A stretch of DNA of 64,000 bases from JBKECY01 sp047975025 (GTDB lineage: Bacteria > Bacillota > Clostridia > Lachnospirales > Lachnospiraceae). Shown piece after piece: positions 16,308-25,089 of this stretch. The stretch covers positions 27,445 through 91,444 of the forward strand of contig JBKECY010000006.1 of NCBI GenBank assembly GCA_047975025.1, written 5' to 3'. The notes beneath the pieces are model-generated. The model saw nothing but the letters and a program-made list of their open reading frames with translations. It had not been told where the DNA came from and ran no database searches. Position numbers and translations under genes: made by a program. How positions within the stretch are numbered: the first letter of the stretch is position 1; every line of letters starts with the position of its first letter.

Positions 16308-18029
16308 TTATCTAAAATAATATTTCTGAGCCAGCGGCAGCACTTGCAGCGGCTCGCAGCTAATCTTACTGCCGTTGACATATACGGCATAAGTCTCCGG
16401 GTCTACATAGATTTCCGGGCAGAAATCATTGTGAATCATATCGCTTTTGGTGAGTTTTCTGGTGTTTTTCACAGCCCGCAGTTTGTTTCCCGAAACCCCC
16501 AGCGTATCTGCCAGACCATGTTCGATGGCCGCCTTAACCACAAATATTCTGGAATTTTCATTGCTGCAGCCGCCAAATCCACCGTACTGTGCTTTATAAA
16601 TTACCGGTTCTGACATAGCGACCGAGCTGTTCGCATCACCAATCGGTCCCCAGGACAGAAATCCTTCTTTTAAAATCATCTCCGGCTTAGCACCGAAGAA
16701 TGTGTGTTTCCATAGCACAATATCCGCCATTTTCCCCGGTTCAAGAGAGCCCACATCGTCACTGATGCCAAATGTAATGGCTGGATTTATCGTATATTTT
16801 GCAAGATACCGCAGTACCCGGAAATTATCATTGCTTCCCTTCTCCTGCGGCAATCTGCCTCTTTGCTGCTTCATTTTTGATGCCAGCTGCCACGTCCTTA
16901 GGACTGTCTCTCCGACTCGCCCCATGCCCTGCGAGTCAGAGCCAAGCATGCTGATGGCACCTAAATCATGCAATATATCCTCTGCCGCCACTGTTTCTTC
17001 CCGAATCCGGGAATCTGCAAAAGCGACGTCCTCCGGCACTTTAGGATTGAGATTATGTGCGGAAAAAATCATATCCAGATGTTCATCCACTGTATTGACC
17101 GTATAGGGATTCGTGGGATTCGTCGAGGATGGCAGCATGTTGGGGATACCGCATACACGTATGATATCCGGCGCATGTCCGCCGCCTGCGCCTTCCGCAT
17201 GGTAGGCATGCATTGTCCTGCCGTCGATGGCACGAATCGTATCTTCCACAAACCCAGATTCATTGAGCGTATCCGTATGAATCTGTACCGAGAAATCCAT
17301 CTGGTCCGCAACCGTAAGGCAGGTATCTATGACGGAGGGTGTCGCCGCCCAATCCTCATGAATCTTCATGCCAATACATCCTGAGAGTGCCTGATGTACG
17401 GTGCTTTCCGGCAAGCAGGAATTCCCGCGCGCAAGCAGACCGACATTGACCGGTACATTTTCAAATGATTTTATCATCTGCCGCAGGTTAAACGCCCCCG
17501 GGGCTTCTATGCTAAGCGTCTTAGAACCGCAGCCACCCCCAATCATCGTCGTGATTCCGTTGCTCATTGCCTCATATGCCTGGTACGGAGATTCGAAATG
17601 TACATGTACGTCAATCCCTCCGGCTGTCGCTATCATGCCCGGATCTCCGGTAATGATCTCGGTCTCGGGTCCTATAATCAGACCCGGAGTGATCTCCATT
17701 GTATCCGGGTTACCTGCCTTGCCAACCCCCGCAATCCGTCCGTCACGAACGCCAATATCTCCTTTAATCACTCCCATAACAGGATCGACAATAATGCAGT
17801 TCGTAATGACCAGATCCAGACTTCCCTGCGCTGCCAATGTGCCCGGCTGCTGTCCCATACCATCCCGGCAGCTTTTGCCGCCGCCGGCAATGACTTCATT
17901 CCCGTACTGCCCTTCCATATAATCTTTTTCGATTTCGATGACCAGACCTGTGTCTGCCAGATACAGCTTGTCCCCTGTTGTCGGTCCGTATAGATTCGCA
18001 TATTCCTGTCTGCTGATTCTCTTTGCCAT
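16308..18029 (-). CDS. ureC: urease alpha subunit (catalytic)
   Basis: The 573-residue catalytic subunit hydrolyses urea to ammonia and carbamate at a dinickel centre. All metal ligands are visible: HVH in GGIDVHVHFESP, the carbamylated Lys in GMKIHEDWAATP, His in QIHTDTLNESG, His in HAYHAEGAGGGHAPD and Asp in GSDSQGMGR. The general-acid His is kept in the active-site flap, which here reads IFSAHNLN. The flap Cys of classical ureases (MVCHHL) is Ala and the second His is Asn. The start at 18029 (MAKRISRQEYANLYGPT) is 1 bp after the ureB stop; a longer frame would add 22 residues. Confidence 0.97.
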   Translation of the reverse strand: MAKRISRQEYANLYGPTTGDKLYLADTGLVIEIEKDYMEGQYGNEVIAGGGKSCRDGMGQQPGTLAAQGSLDLVITNCIIVDPVMGVIKGDIGVRDGRIAGVGKAGNPDTMEITPGLIIGPETEIITGDPGMIATAGGIDVHVHFESPYQAYEAMSNGITTMIGGGCGSKTLSIEAPGAFNLRQMIKSFENVPVNVGLLARGNSCLPESTVHQALSGCIGMKIHEDWAATPSVIDTCLTVADQMDFSVQIHTDTLNESGFVEDTIRAIDGRTMHAYHAEGAGGGHAPDIIRVCGIPNMLPSSTNPTNPYTVNTVDEHLDMIFSAHNLNPKVPEDVAFADSRIREETVAAEDILHDLGAISMLGSDSQGMGRVGETVLRTWQLASKMKQQRGRLPQEKGSNDNFRVLRYLAKYTINPAITFGISDDVGSLEPGKMADIVLWKHTFFGAKPEMILKEGFLSWGPIGDANSSVAMSEPVIYKAQYGGFGGCSNENSRIFVVKAAIEHGLADTLGVSGNKLRAVKNTRKLTKSDMIHNDFCPEIYVDPETYAVYVNGSKISCEPLQVLPLAQKYYFR

Positions 18030-18030
18030 A

Positions 18031-18405
18031 CTACTCCTCCCGGATAAATCCTTCCCGGCGGGCCGCTGCAACTGCGTTTGCCCGCACCCGCTCATCGGTC
18101 ACCGCACCATTTGTCAAATCATTGAATCCCCGCATGATCCCGGCACCTCGATACGCACACAATCTGACTTTTTGACGCTGTCCCGGCTCGAATCGCACCG
18201 CTGTGCCCGCCGCAATATCCAGATGCATCCCAAATGCCTCTTCCCGCTCAAATACCAGCGCCTTATTAACCTCAAAAAAATGAAAATGCGACCCGATTTG
18301 TATGCCCCTGTCGCCGGTATTGCTGACAATGAGTTCCACACTCTCAAGGTCTTGGTTGAGTTCAATCGGTGTTTCGCCTATGATAAAACGTCCTATTGTA
18401 TTCAT
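18031..18405 (-). CDS. ureB: urease beta subunit
   Basis: A 124-residue structural subunit of the (alpha-beta-gamma)3 urease. Family segments are VELIVSNTGDRGIQIGSHFH, FFEVNKALVFEREEAFGMHL and AAGTAVRFEPGQ. As usual in bacteria it is a separate gene from ureA and ureC. A short Glu/Arg tail follows. It is separated from ureA by 13 bp. Confidence 0.96.
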   Translation of the reverse strand: MNTIGRFIIGETPIELNQDLESVELIVSNTGDRGIQIGSHFHFFEVNKALVFEREEAFGMHLDIAAGTAVRFEPGQRQKVRLCAYRGAGIMRGFNDLTNGAVTDERVRANAVAAARREGFIREE

Positions 18406-18418
18406 ATGCCTTACTCCT

Positions 18419-18778
18419 TTATTGTATATCCGGCATTGTTATAAGTTCCTTGTACGTATCTGCTTTGCTGTGCAGACGGATGGGATCGTGAATACTGATC
18501 AGTTTGGTTCCGTCCGGCAGCAGTACTTCCACCTGCAAAAATGGAAGCAACGTTTCCGTCCCTTCCATAACATCCTCCAGTGATATCATCTGCGAGCCCA
18601 GCGCGACCAGTTCTGCCAGTGTATTGATGCCTCCGCGGGCACGCTCGAGAAGCTCATCACATATAATCGCATTTGCTTCGATATAATTCAATTTCCAGCC
18701 GCGCTTCCAGCGCCTCCTTGCCATCTCAGCAATGGTAAACAGCAGGACCCGTTCCTCTTCTTTTGGCGTTAACCTCAT
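18419..18778 (-). CDS. ureA: urease gamma subunit
   Basis: A 119-residue structural subunit. It begins MRLTPKEEERVLLFTIAEMA, with RRRWKRGWKLNYIEANAIIC, the DVMEG motif and LPDGTKLISIHDPI. At 119 residues it is slightly longer than the usual 100, with a C-terminal extension after DPIRLHS. It begins 20 bp after the AraC-type regulator gene, with no promoter seen between, so the urease genes appear to be read from upstream. Confidence 0.95.
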   Translation of the reverse strand: MRLTPKEEERVLLFTIAEMARRRWKRGWKLNYIEANAIICDELLERARGGINTLAELVALGSQMISLEDVMEGTETLLPFLQVEVLLPDGTKLISIHDPIRLHSKADTYKELITMPDIQ

Positions 18779-18798
18779 AATTTCACCTCTTTTTCATA

Positions 18799-19644
18799 TC
18801 AGACTACAACTTTCAATCTATTGAGATAATCATCCCGGAACAGTTCATTCAGATACATATTGGGCGTGCGCCCCGAATACTTCTTGAATTCCCGAATCAT
18901 GTGGGACTGATCATAATAGCCAAGCTCAGACATGAAAGATGCATAGTTGACCGTTCTGTCGTTCGGGTCCACTATGATTTTATTCATCATCCACTGAAAT
19001 CGAATGATACCGCTGAATTTCTTGGGAGATATCCCGATCTCTTTTAAAAATATTTTGTCAATATAGCTCACTGAATAGCAGGTCGTCTCAGACAGGTTCA
19101 AAACGCTGATGTTGCCCCGCTCTTTGATAATTTCGGAAATAAGACTGTCTTTAAGCGGAATGCAACCCATATACTGCAGCTCATACAGCTTCATATATTC
19201 TTTCATGAAGATCTTGATTCTGTCTTTGAAATCATCCTGACGAAAAATAATCTCCGGCAAATCCTTGATTCTCCCCAGCTTCTCATAGGGTATGATCTTG
19301 TCGATCAGATCCGGCATCATGGCATCCGCCAGCAAGGGCACATTGCCCGGCAGGAAACGCACGCCAAAGCAATCGCTTCCCGGCAGTATCTTCATAGAAT
19401 GAGGCAGTAAAGCGGTCCCATAAAAATCAGCGACCACTTCATTATGAAATCTATCATATTGAAAGATAATATCAATACATCCATCCGGAACTGACGTGCC
19501 TATTTCATCAATATCATCCTGCGGACGAAAGCTATAAAAGTGTGAAATTCCATAGTTGCCCACGATATACTTATAATAATAAGATGAAAGCTTAACCATA
19601 AACGGCTGCTTTGGTATTAATGTTTCAATTGTAGTCATATTCAT
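18799..19644 (-). CDS. AraC-family transcriptional regulator
   Basis: A 281-residue regulator. The N-terminal part has HFYSFRPQDDIDEIGTSVPD and GCIDIIFQYDRF, which resembles the sensor domain of DUF6597-type AraC proteins. The C-terminal double helix-turn-helix includes YIDKIFLKEIGISPKKFSGI and SFMSELGYYDQSHMIREFKK with YSGRTPNMYL. The ATG at 19644 is chosen because AAGGAG lies 8 bp before it; a GTG at 19653 is less well placed. It sits between the cyclodeaminase-like gene and ureA, so it is a good candidate to control the whole group in response to its substrate. Confidence 0.9.
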   Translation of the reverse strand: MNMTTIETLIPKQPFMVKLSSYYYKYIVGNYGISHFYSFRPQDDIDEIGTSVPDGCIDIIFQYDRFHNEVVADFYGTALLPHSMKILPGSDCFGVRFLPGNVPLLADAMMPDLIDKIIPYEKLGRIKDLPEIIFRQDDFKDRIKIFMKEYMKLYELQYMGCIPLKDSLISEIIKERGNISVLNLSETTCYSVSYIDKIFLKEIGISPKKFSGIIRFQWMMNKIIVDPNDRTVNYASFMSELGYYDQSHMIREFKKYSGRTPNMYLNELFRDDYLNRLKVVV

Positions 19645-19670
19645 AATACTCACTCCTTATTCCAAAGGAA

Positions 19671-20804
19671 TCAGGCAAATTCCGGCTGTTCCCACAGCGG
19701 CAGCTTTATCCCGATGCCTTTTTCAACTGCACTCTCATACACAACCTTTCCCCAGGCCACATCTTCGACGGGCATGCCGCCTACGGAATATAAGATAATT
19801 TCATCATCATCCCGGCGTCCTGCTTTATTGCCATTAATAATATCACCTAAGTCATCTATTTGACAATTACTAATTTTATTTTCATATGCCATATCGGTAA
19901 ATTTAGAGCCGATAATCGTGATATCACCAAATGTAGGATACGGATATTCCTCTGCCCAGGCTTCATACAGTTTCATATTATCCACTACTTTTTTGCAGCG
20001 ATTCGCCACAAAATCATCATCAAAATCCACAGTGGCGGGCAGACAGAACAAGGCGCCTTTTTTAATCCAGGCCTCTTCAATGAACGGATAGTCTTTGACA
20101 GCTACCGGACTTGAGGTACATACACTGATGATATCGCTGTCACGTACTGCCGCTTCGATCGTATCCACTACCTCGATATTCTTAATCTGCGGACACTCCT
20201 TTTTTACAAAAGCTATATAACTTTGTATGGACTGGCTCCCCCGTCCTTTTAGCTTCAGCGTGTCTACTTGCGGACATTCACACAGAATCGCCTGCAGGAT
20301 CGTACGCCCCATGACACCCGGCCCAATAATAGCCGCTATTTTGGAGTCCTTGCGGGCAAGGTATCTGGCACCTACCCCCGGCAGAGCTCCTGTCCTGTAA
20401 GAACTGATCAGGTTCGCCGACATCAGTGCGACCGGTGCTCCCGTATCTTTATCATTTAGCATCATCATCAGGATGGAGCGGGGAAGACCTTTGTCCTTAT
20501 TATCAACATTTGAACCATACCATTTCATGCCTGCCATATCGAACGAACCTCCCAGGTAGGCCGGCATAGCCATAAACCTTCTGTCACATGCGTTCTGCGG
20601 CATGTTGGGGAATGCAGGCTGGTCAGGAAATGTGACCATGGCACCATGCGAATTATGATTGTTGCCGCTCATGACATAATCTCCGGCATTTAAGAGTTTG
20701 ATAACCTCTTCCATCGTATCGACACATTTTGACATATCCTTAACTCCCGCCGCGATCATGTCCGGCTCACTTAGATATAAAAACTCGATTTTTGAATTGC
20801 TCAT
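19671..20804 (-). CDS. ornithine cyclodeaminase/mu-crystallin family protein
   Basis: A 377-residue NAD(P)-dependent enzyme of the ornithine cyclodeaminase/mu-crystallin family. The Rossmann motif is IAAIIGPGVMGRTILQAI (GxGxxG). Substrate-pocket segments include NMPQNACDRRFMAMPAYLGG, KWYGSNVDNKDKGLPRSILM and SYRTGALPGVGARYLARKD. Known members deaminate and cyclise ornithine, reduce ketimines or act as alanine dehydrogenases. This longer form resembles proteins that databases label tyramine oxidase subunit B, though I recall this name only from annotation. The start at 20804 follows AGGAGG by 9 bp. The role here is inferred to be breakdown of an imported amino or amidino compound. Confidence 0.85.
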   Translation of the reverse strand: MSNSKIEFLYLSEPDMIAAGVKDMSKCVDTMEEVIKLLNAGDYVMSGNNHNSHGAMVTFPDQPAFPNMPQNACDRRFMAMPAYLGGSFDMAGMKWYGSNVDNKDKGLPRSILMMMLNDKDTGAPVALMSANLISSYRTGALPGVGARYLARKDSKIAAIIGPGVMGRTILQAILCECPQVDTLKLKGRGSQSIQSYIAFVKKECPQIKNIEVVDTIEAAVRDSDIISVCTSSPVAVKDYPFIEEAWIKKGALFCLPATVDFDDDFVANRCKKVVDNMKLYEAWAEEYPYPTFGDITIIGSKFTDMAYENKISNCQIDDLGDIINGNKAGRRDDDEIILYSVGGMPVEDVAWGKVVYESAVEKGIGIKLPLWEQPEFA

Positions 20805-20837
20805 ACTTCTTACCTCCTGGATTTCATTTTCGATCAT

Positions 20838-21440
20838 TTACTCACCAAATTTAAGTGCAGCGCTGTGGCAGATCAACTCTACTGTTTTTTCAATTGACAT
20901 GGCGGAGCTGTCTACGAAAAGATTCCTGTATTTAATAGAAGTGAATTTTTCCGCAGTCTGCTCCAGATAAAATTGCTCTCGTGCCTTGTCAACCTTTTCC
21001 ATATAGACTTCTGCTGCCTCCGGTGTAAGCCCCAGGATATCCAGACAATAGTGAAATCTGGCGTTATAGGATGCATAAATAAATACACTGTAATGATTTT
21101 CAATATTTTCTTCTGACATAATGTAATCTGAGCAGCGTCCTACGATCACGCAGTCATTGGTGCGGGCGAGGTTCGTGATGACCCTCTTCTCAATCTCGAA
21201 CAGCTGCTTTTGTTTCTTTCTGATACCATAACCCAGGGGAAACATCATTTTCCCATAGGTACTATAGGAGTGACCGTCATATTCCGAAAGTTTATAAATA
21301 GGTTCTCCCATTTCTTCGGCAGCCTTTTCAATGATTTCTCTGTCATAATATTCAAAGCCCATTTTTGCCGCCACCTGCTTTGCAATCATTCGTCCAAGAC
21401 TTCCAAATTGTCTTGTTACACTAATCACTTTCTTCTCCAT
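20838..21440 (-). CDS. cytidylate kinase-like family protein
   Basis: A 200-residue P-loop protein of the cytidylate-kinase-like group. It begins MEKKVISVTRQFGSLGRMIA and continues FEYYDREIIEKAAEEMG, CVIVGRCSDYIMSE and KYRNLFVDSSAMSIEKTVEL. The family P-loop is relaxed (RQFGSLGRMIA) and lacks the canonical GKS. Substrate and function of these proteins are unknown; many lie in transporter or regulator operons. The ATG at 21440 follows AGGAGG by 7 bp. It may phosphorylate a substrate analogue or act in signalling. Confidence 0.8.
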   Translation of the reverse strand: MEKKVISVTRQFGSLGRMIAKQVAAKMGFEYYDREIIEKAAEEMGEPIYKLSEYDGHSYSTYGKMMFPLGYGIRKKQKQLFEIEKRVITNLARTNDCVIVGRCSDYIMSEENIENHYSVFIYASYNARFHYCLDILGLTPEAAEVYMEKVDKAREQFYLEQTAEKFTSIKYRNLFVDSSAMSIEKTVELICHSAALKFGE

Positions 21441-21483
21441 AGACGGTCCTCCTGTCAATTATAATTTACTTCTTTACTGATTT

Positions 21484-22644
21484 TTAGTTAGCTTCTGTAT
21501 ACTGTGGAGACGTACTTTCATAGGCCGCTGCATCAGCTTCAACCTCTGCCTTATCCCATGAAATCTCACTGGCAAAATCGTTGGTGTAGTAATCCTCAGC
21601 ATTATATTCATTGGAGATTGCGCCTGCTTCCAACAGATTATCTGCTGCATTTTGTGCCATTTCCATATCGAACATCCCAATGCCTGCTTCAATGGTAGCA
21701 GCCTGGTCTTCTTCTGAGATTCCGAAAATCTGCTGTACATCACCTTCTGCGGCTCCAAGTGCTCCGGCCCAGTCGATTTCAAGGTTCGGGCATGTCAGAA
21801 GTGTAATATCAGCGGCGGCCTCTACATTGTTATAGCAAAAATACATTGCTTTTGTGAATGCATTTACGAAACGCTGTACCAGATCCGGATCTTCATCAAT
21901 CAAAGCCTGGCTTGTGCAAAGTGCATTCGATACCTGCGGTGCCACTGTGTTGCCATCCAGATAATCAAAATCATAGCCCTGACCTACCAGCTGACGATAT
22001 TCTGAGAGCCATGTGCCGAGTACCGGCGCTGCATTGGATGCCACTGCTTCATAACTTCCGGTTCCGTAAGTCACAAAATTGATATCGTCCATCGTCAGGC
22101 CCGCACCGTTAATAATAGGCGCCAGAAGCGTTGTCCATGCATCTGCACCGAGTGCTACGGTCTGTCCTTTCAAATCATCGAAGCTTGTAATGCCTGAATC
22201 TTTATTCACAGCCAGTCCGAAGATCTGAATGGAATCGTAATTCGTGATTGCTTTAACATCTGTAATACCGGCATCAATACTGGACCACATAACACCCGGT
22301 GACGGATATGCGAACTGAGCGGTTCCGGCTGCCAGCATCTTCATATCATCTGAGCCTAACTGCTCCACATATTCAACATCAATTCCTTCGTCTTCGAAGT
22401 ATCCCAGATAATCGCCTACATAGATGGCCAGATAATCGAAGGACTCAAGCGCTGTAGGAGAGACAAACGTAACTTTGTCAAGTCCGCCGTCCTCACTTTG
22501 TGTTTCATCTGCCGCTTCTGTTGTATCCGAAGCTTCACTTGTATCCTCTGTTCCTTGACTGGAACCGCAGCCGGCGAACAATGATGTTGCCAGGACTGCT
22601 GCCGCTGCCAGACTCAGCATCCGTTTTACAATTCTTTTCTTCAT
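21484..22644 (-). CDS. NitT/TauT-family ABC transporter substrate-binding lipoprotein
   Basis: A 386-residue lipoprotein with the lipobox SLFAGC and an acidic linker, followed by the SsuA/THI5-like body: KVTFVSPTALESFDYLAIYV, GYFEDEGIDVEYVEQLG, LKGQTVALGADAWTTLLAPI and a long C-terminal helical part. It is the only binding protein of this group and should serve both permease/ATPase pairs upstream. A 14 bp palindrome GAAGCAATTGCTTC (22686-22699) lies in its 5' spacer and may stabilise or separate the message. The ligand is unknown. Confidence 0.88.
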   Translation of the reverse strand: MKKRIVKRMLSLAAAAVLATSLFAGCGSSQGTEDTSEASDTTEAADETQSEDGGLDKVTFVSPTALESFDYLAIYVGDYLGYFEDEGIDVEYVEQLGSDDMKMLAAGTAQFAYPSPGVMWSSIDAGITDVKAITNYDSIQIFGLAVNKDSGITSFDDLKGQTVALGADAWTTLLAPIINGAGLTMDDINFVTYGTGSYEAVASNAAPVLGTWLSEYRQLVGQGYDFDYLDGNTVAPQVSNALCTSQALIDEDPDLVQRFVNAFTKAMYFCYNNVEAAADITLLTCPNLEIDWAGALGAAEGDVQQIFGISEEDQAATIEAGIGMFDMEMAQNAADNLLEAGAISNEYNAEDYYTNDFASEISWDKAEVEADAAAYESTSPQYTEAN

Positions 22645-22707
22645 AACGTTTCCTCCTAAATAGTAAAATAATGGTGTCTATATTAAGAAGCAATTGCTTC
22701 CTACTAC

Positions 22708-23487
22708 CTATGTGTTCTTAACAAATTTTTTCTCTAATAATGATATGCCGCCATATAAGACGATGCCCAAAATTATAATGTAGATAAGAGATGATAATGC
22801 CTGCGGTGTCTTGGAGAAGCCGATCAGATAACTGATTCTGCTGCCCAGCCCTGTATTGCCGCCTGTCATCTCTGCGGTGACCCCTGCAAGCATAGACATA
22901 ATACTGGCCAGTTTAATTCCGGTGAACAGCCCCGGAAGGGAGTCTTGCAAGATACAATATCTGAATTGCTGAAACCGGGTCGCTTTAAGTGATTTCATCA
23001 GCTCCATCTTCGTAGGGTCAACATTGATAAAGGCAGTGACCGCATTCATATTCATAAGCGGAAAAGCCTGTATGACAATCGTAATGATCTTGACACTTCG
23101 TCCTACGCCAAATACCAGCATCAGCATCGGAACCAGCGTAATCATCGGGATACAGCACATGGCTACAATGAATGGCGTGATCGCCGATCCCAGCGTCTTC
23201 GAACTTGCAATCAGAATTGCCAGAAAGAATCCAATCAGAATCGCCAGCAGCAATCCGATCAGGATGTTCGAGTAGGTCAGGCCTATATGCGGCAGCATTT
23301 CCTTGGTATTTTCCAGAAAGATAGCGGCTATATCGGTCGGCTTCGCCAGCATCCACACCGGAATTTCCTTAATGGTACATAGTAACTGCCACAACACCAG
23401 AAGCGCTCCGATGAGCAATACGGGCGGATAGATCATTTGCACGACACCAGCCGCTTTGTTCCAATTCTTTTGGGTTTGTGTATTCAT
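22708..23487 (-). CDS. NitT/TauT-family ABC transporter permease (second of pair)
   Basis: A 259-residue permease with about six helices, from YPPVLLIGALLVLWQLLCTI to IYIIILGIVLYGGISLL. Its coupling loop reads LMKSLKATRFQQFRYCIL then QDSLPGLFTGIKLASIM, so the conserved Gly of the EAA motif (usually LGA) is Lys. This differs from the canonical loop of the other permease at 24314 and fits an asymmetric transporter made of two different permeases. It ends 63 bp before the binding-protein gene. Confidence 0.9.
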   Translation of the reverse strand: MNTQTQKNWNKAAGVVQMIYPPVLLIGALLVLWQLLCTIKEIPVWMLAKPTDIAAIFLENTKEMLPHIGLTYSNILIGLLLAILIGFFLAILIASSKTLGSAITPFIVAMCCIPMITLVPMLMLVFGVGRSVKIITIVIQAFPLMNMNAVTAFINVDPTKMELMKSLKATRFQQFRYCILQDSLPGLFTGIKLASIMSMLAGVTAEMTGGNTGLGSRISYLIGFSKTPQALSSLIYIIILGIVLYGGISLLEKKFVKNT

Positions 23488-23499
23488 TAGTCTCCTCCT

Positions 23500-24303
23500 C
23501 TACTTGATTTCGTCCAACTGCAAATGGCCAATCAGTTCCTCGATTTCAACACAATATTTGGCGAATTTGGGATCATAGAGCAGATCCAGCGTACGCTCTT
23601 TTTCTCCGAAATCAATGGCAAGCTCTGTTGTTATACGCCTGGGATGCGACGACATTACATAAATTCTCTGACTCAGCAGAACCGCTTCTTCGACATTATG
23701 TGTGATAAATATGATGGTCATGCCCGTATCCTTCCAGATTTTGAGCAGCTCCAGATTCAGACTTTCTCTGGTATTTTCATCAAGTGCTCCGAAAGGTTCA
23801 TCCATCATTAGTATTTCCGGGTTATGAATCATCCCGCGGATAACTCCGATCCTCTGACTCATGCCGCCGGATATGGCACTCGGATAGGCATCTGCATATT
23901 CTGTGAGCCCTACATAAGCGAGCAGTTCATCTGCCTTTCGCTCGTATGCTGCTCCGGTAAGTTTATGGATTTTAAGAGGCAGCATGACATTTTCCCGTAC
24001 GGTAAGCCATGGGTACAGATTCGGCACCTGAAAAATAAATCCCAGCTTTTTGATCATTTCTTTGCTGATTTCTTTGGTATTATCATACTTGATTCCATCT
24101 ACCACGATCTCTCCCGAGGTGGGTTTGATAATATCATCAATCAGACGTATGATAGTTGACTTGCCGCATCCACTAGGTCCTACGATTGAAACGAACTCTC
24201 CCTTGGCAAATTCCATATTGATATCTTGCAGCGCATATATTTCACTGCGCTTGGTAACAAATTTCTTGTTGACCTCTTTTAATGTAATATAATCGGCACT
24301 CAT
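23500..24303 (-). CDS. NitT/TauT-family ABC transporter ATPase (catalytically complete partner)
   Basis: A 267-residue ABC ATPase. Walker A is GPSGCGKSTIIRLID, the signature is AISGGMSQRIGVIRGM, Walker B is ILMMDEPFGALDENT with the catalytic Glu, and the H-loop is IIFITHNVEEAVLL with His. It is likely to pair with the degenerate ATPase at 25090. GGAGGATTGT precedes the ATG. Gaps to its neighbours are 10-12 bp. Confidence 0.92.
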   Translation of the reverse strand: MSADYITLKEVNKKFVTKRSEIYALQDINMEFAKGEFVSIVGPSGCGKSTIIRLIDDIIKPTSGEIVVDGIKYDNTKEISKEMIKKLGFIFQVPNLYPWLTVRENVMLPLKIHKLTGAAYERKADELLAYVGLTEYADAYPSAISGGMSQRIGVIRGMIHNPEILMMDEPFGALDENTRESLNLELLKIWKDTGMTIIFITHNVEEAVLLSQRIYVMSSHPRRITTELAIDFGEKERTLDLLYDPKFAKYCVEIEELIGHLQLDEIK

Positions 24304-24313
24304 ACAATCCTCC

Positions 24314-25069
24314 TTACTTCCAGGTGATCACCTTTCGTTCAATAAAAGATACAAAGTTATACAGCAGAACACCTATAATCGCTGCGACCAGAATCGTGGC
24401 ATAGGCAGTATCCGTAGCCCGCTGCGATGCTGATATGGAAATCCGGTATCCCAGACCACCCTGACCAACGGAGAGATCCGCACTCATGGCTGCTATCGTA
24501 CATAAAATGCAGCCCAGCTTTAATCCGATAAACACCTGCGGAAGTGCATTTGGAATTGTCACTCTGAAAAATGTCTCCCAGCGCCCGCATCCCAGCGCCC
24601 GCATGACATCCAGCTTATTCTGCGGCACATGCATAAATCCTGTAATACTGTTGACGGCAATGACCGGTGCGCACTGCAAAATAATAATCAGTACCTTTAC
24701 CATAGGCGATACACCCAGGAACAGCTTGAACTCCGGTACGAGTGTCGCCATAGGTGTTACCATAAGAATGATAAGTACCGGTGTGATCATCCTGACCACG
24801 AACTTGAACTGTGATGCCAGCGCCGCAATCAGAAAGCCCAGCGGTACAGCAATCAGATATCCAATCAGCATGTTTTGCAGGGATGTGAGCATATCCGGAA
24901 AAATCACTTTAAAGAAATTCTTTTGCAGCGACAGCAGGATTTCTGTTGGCTTGGGCAGCAGATTTTCTGATACTTTGAAAATCACACAGACGATCTGCCA
25001 GATGGTCAGCAAGACGACGAGCAGAACGAGCGGTGCAAGAACTTGTATGTATTTTGACCTTTGATTCAT
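24314..25069 (-). CDS. NitT/TauT-family ABC transporter permease (first of pair)
   Basis: A 251-residue permease with about six helices, beginning IQVLAPLVLLVVLLTIWQIV. The EAA-type loop is VMRALGCGRWETFFRVTIPN followed by ALPQVFIGLKLG, close to consensus. It sits between the two ATPase genes, so the operon reads ATPase-permease-ATPase-permease-binding protein. That suggests a heteromeric importer. Confidence 0.92.
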   Translation of the reverse strand: MNQRSKYIQVLAPLVLLVVLLTIWQIVCVIFKVSENLLPKPTEILLSLQKNFFKVIFPDMLTSLQNMLIGYLIAVPLGFLIAALASQFKFVVRMITPVLIILMVTPMATLVPEFKLFLGVSPMVKVLIIILQCAPVIAVNSITGFMHVPQNKLDVMRALGCGRWETFFRVTIPNALPQVFIGLKLGCILCTIAAMSADLSVGQGGLGYRISISASQRATDTAYATILVAAIIGVLLYNFVSFIERKVITWK

Positions 25070-25089
25070 AGTCTTTCCTCTTTTCTCAA

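Noticed and set aside
22686..22699. Terminator at the palindrome GAAGCAATTGCTTC
   Set aside because: The stem is short, has no loop and no T-run, and the genes on both sides belong to one transporter.
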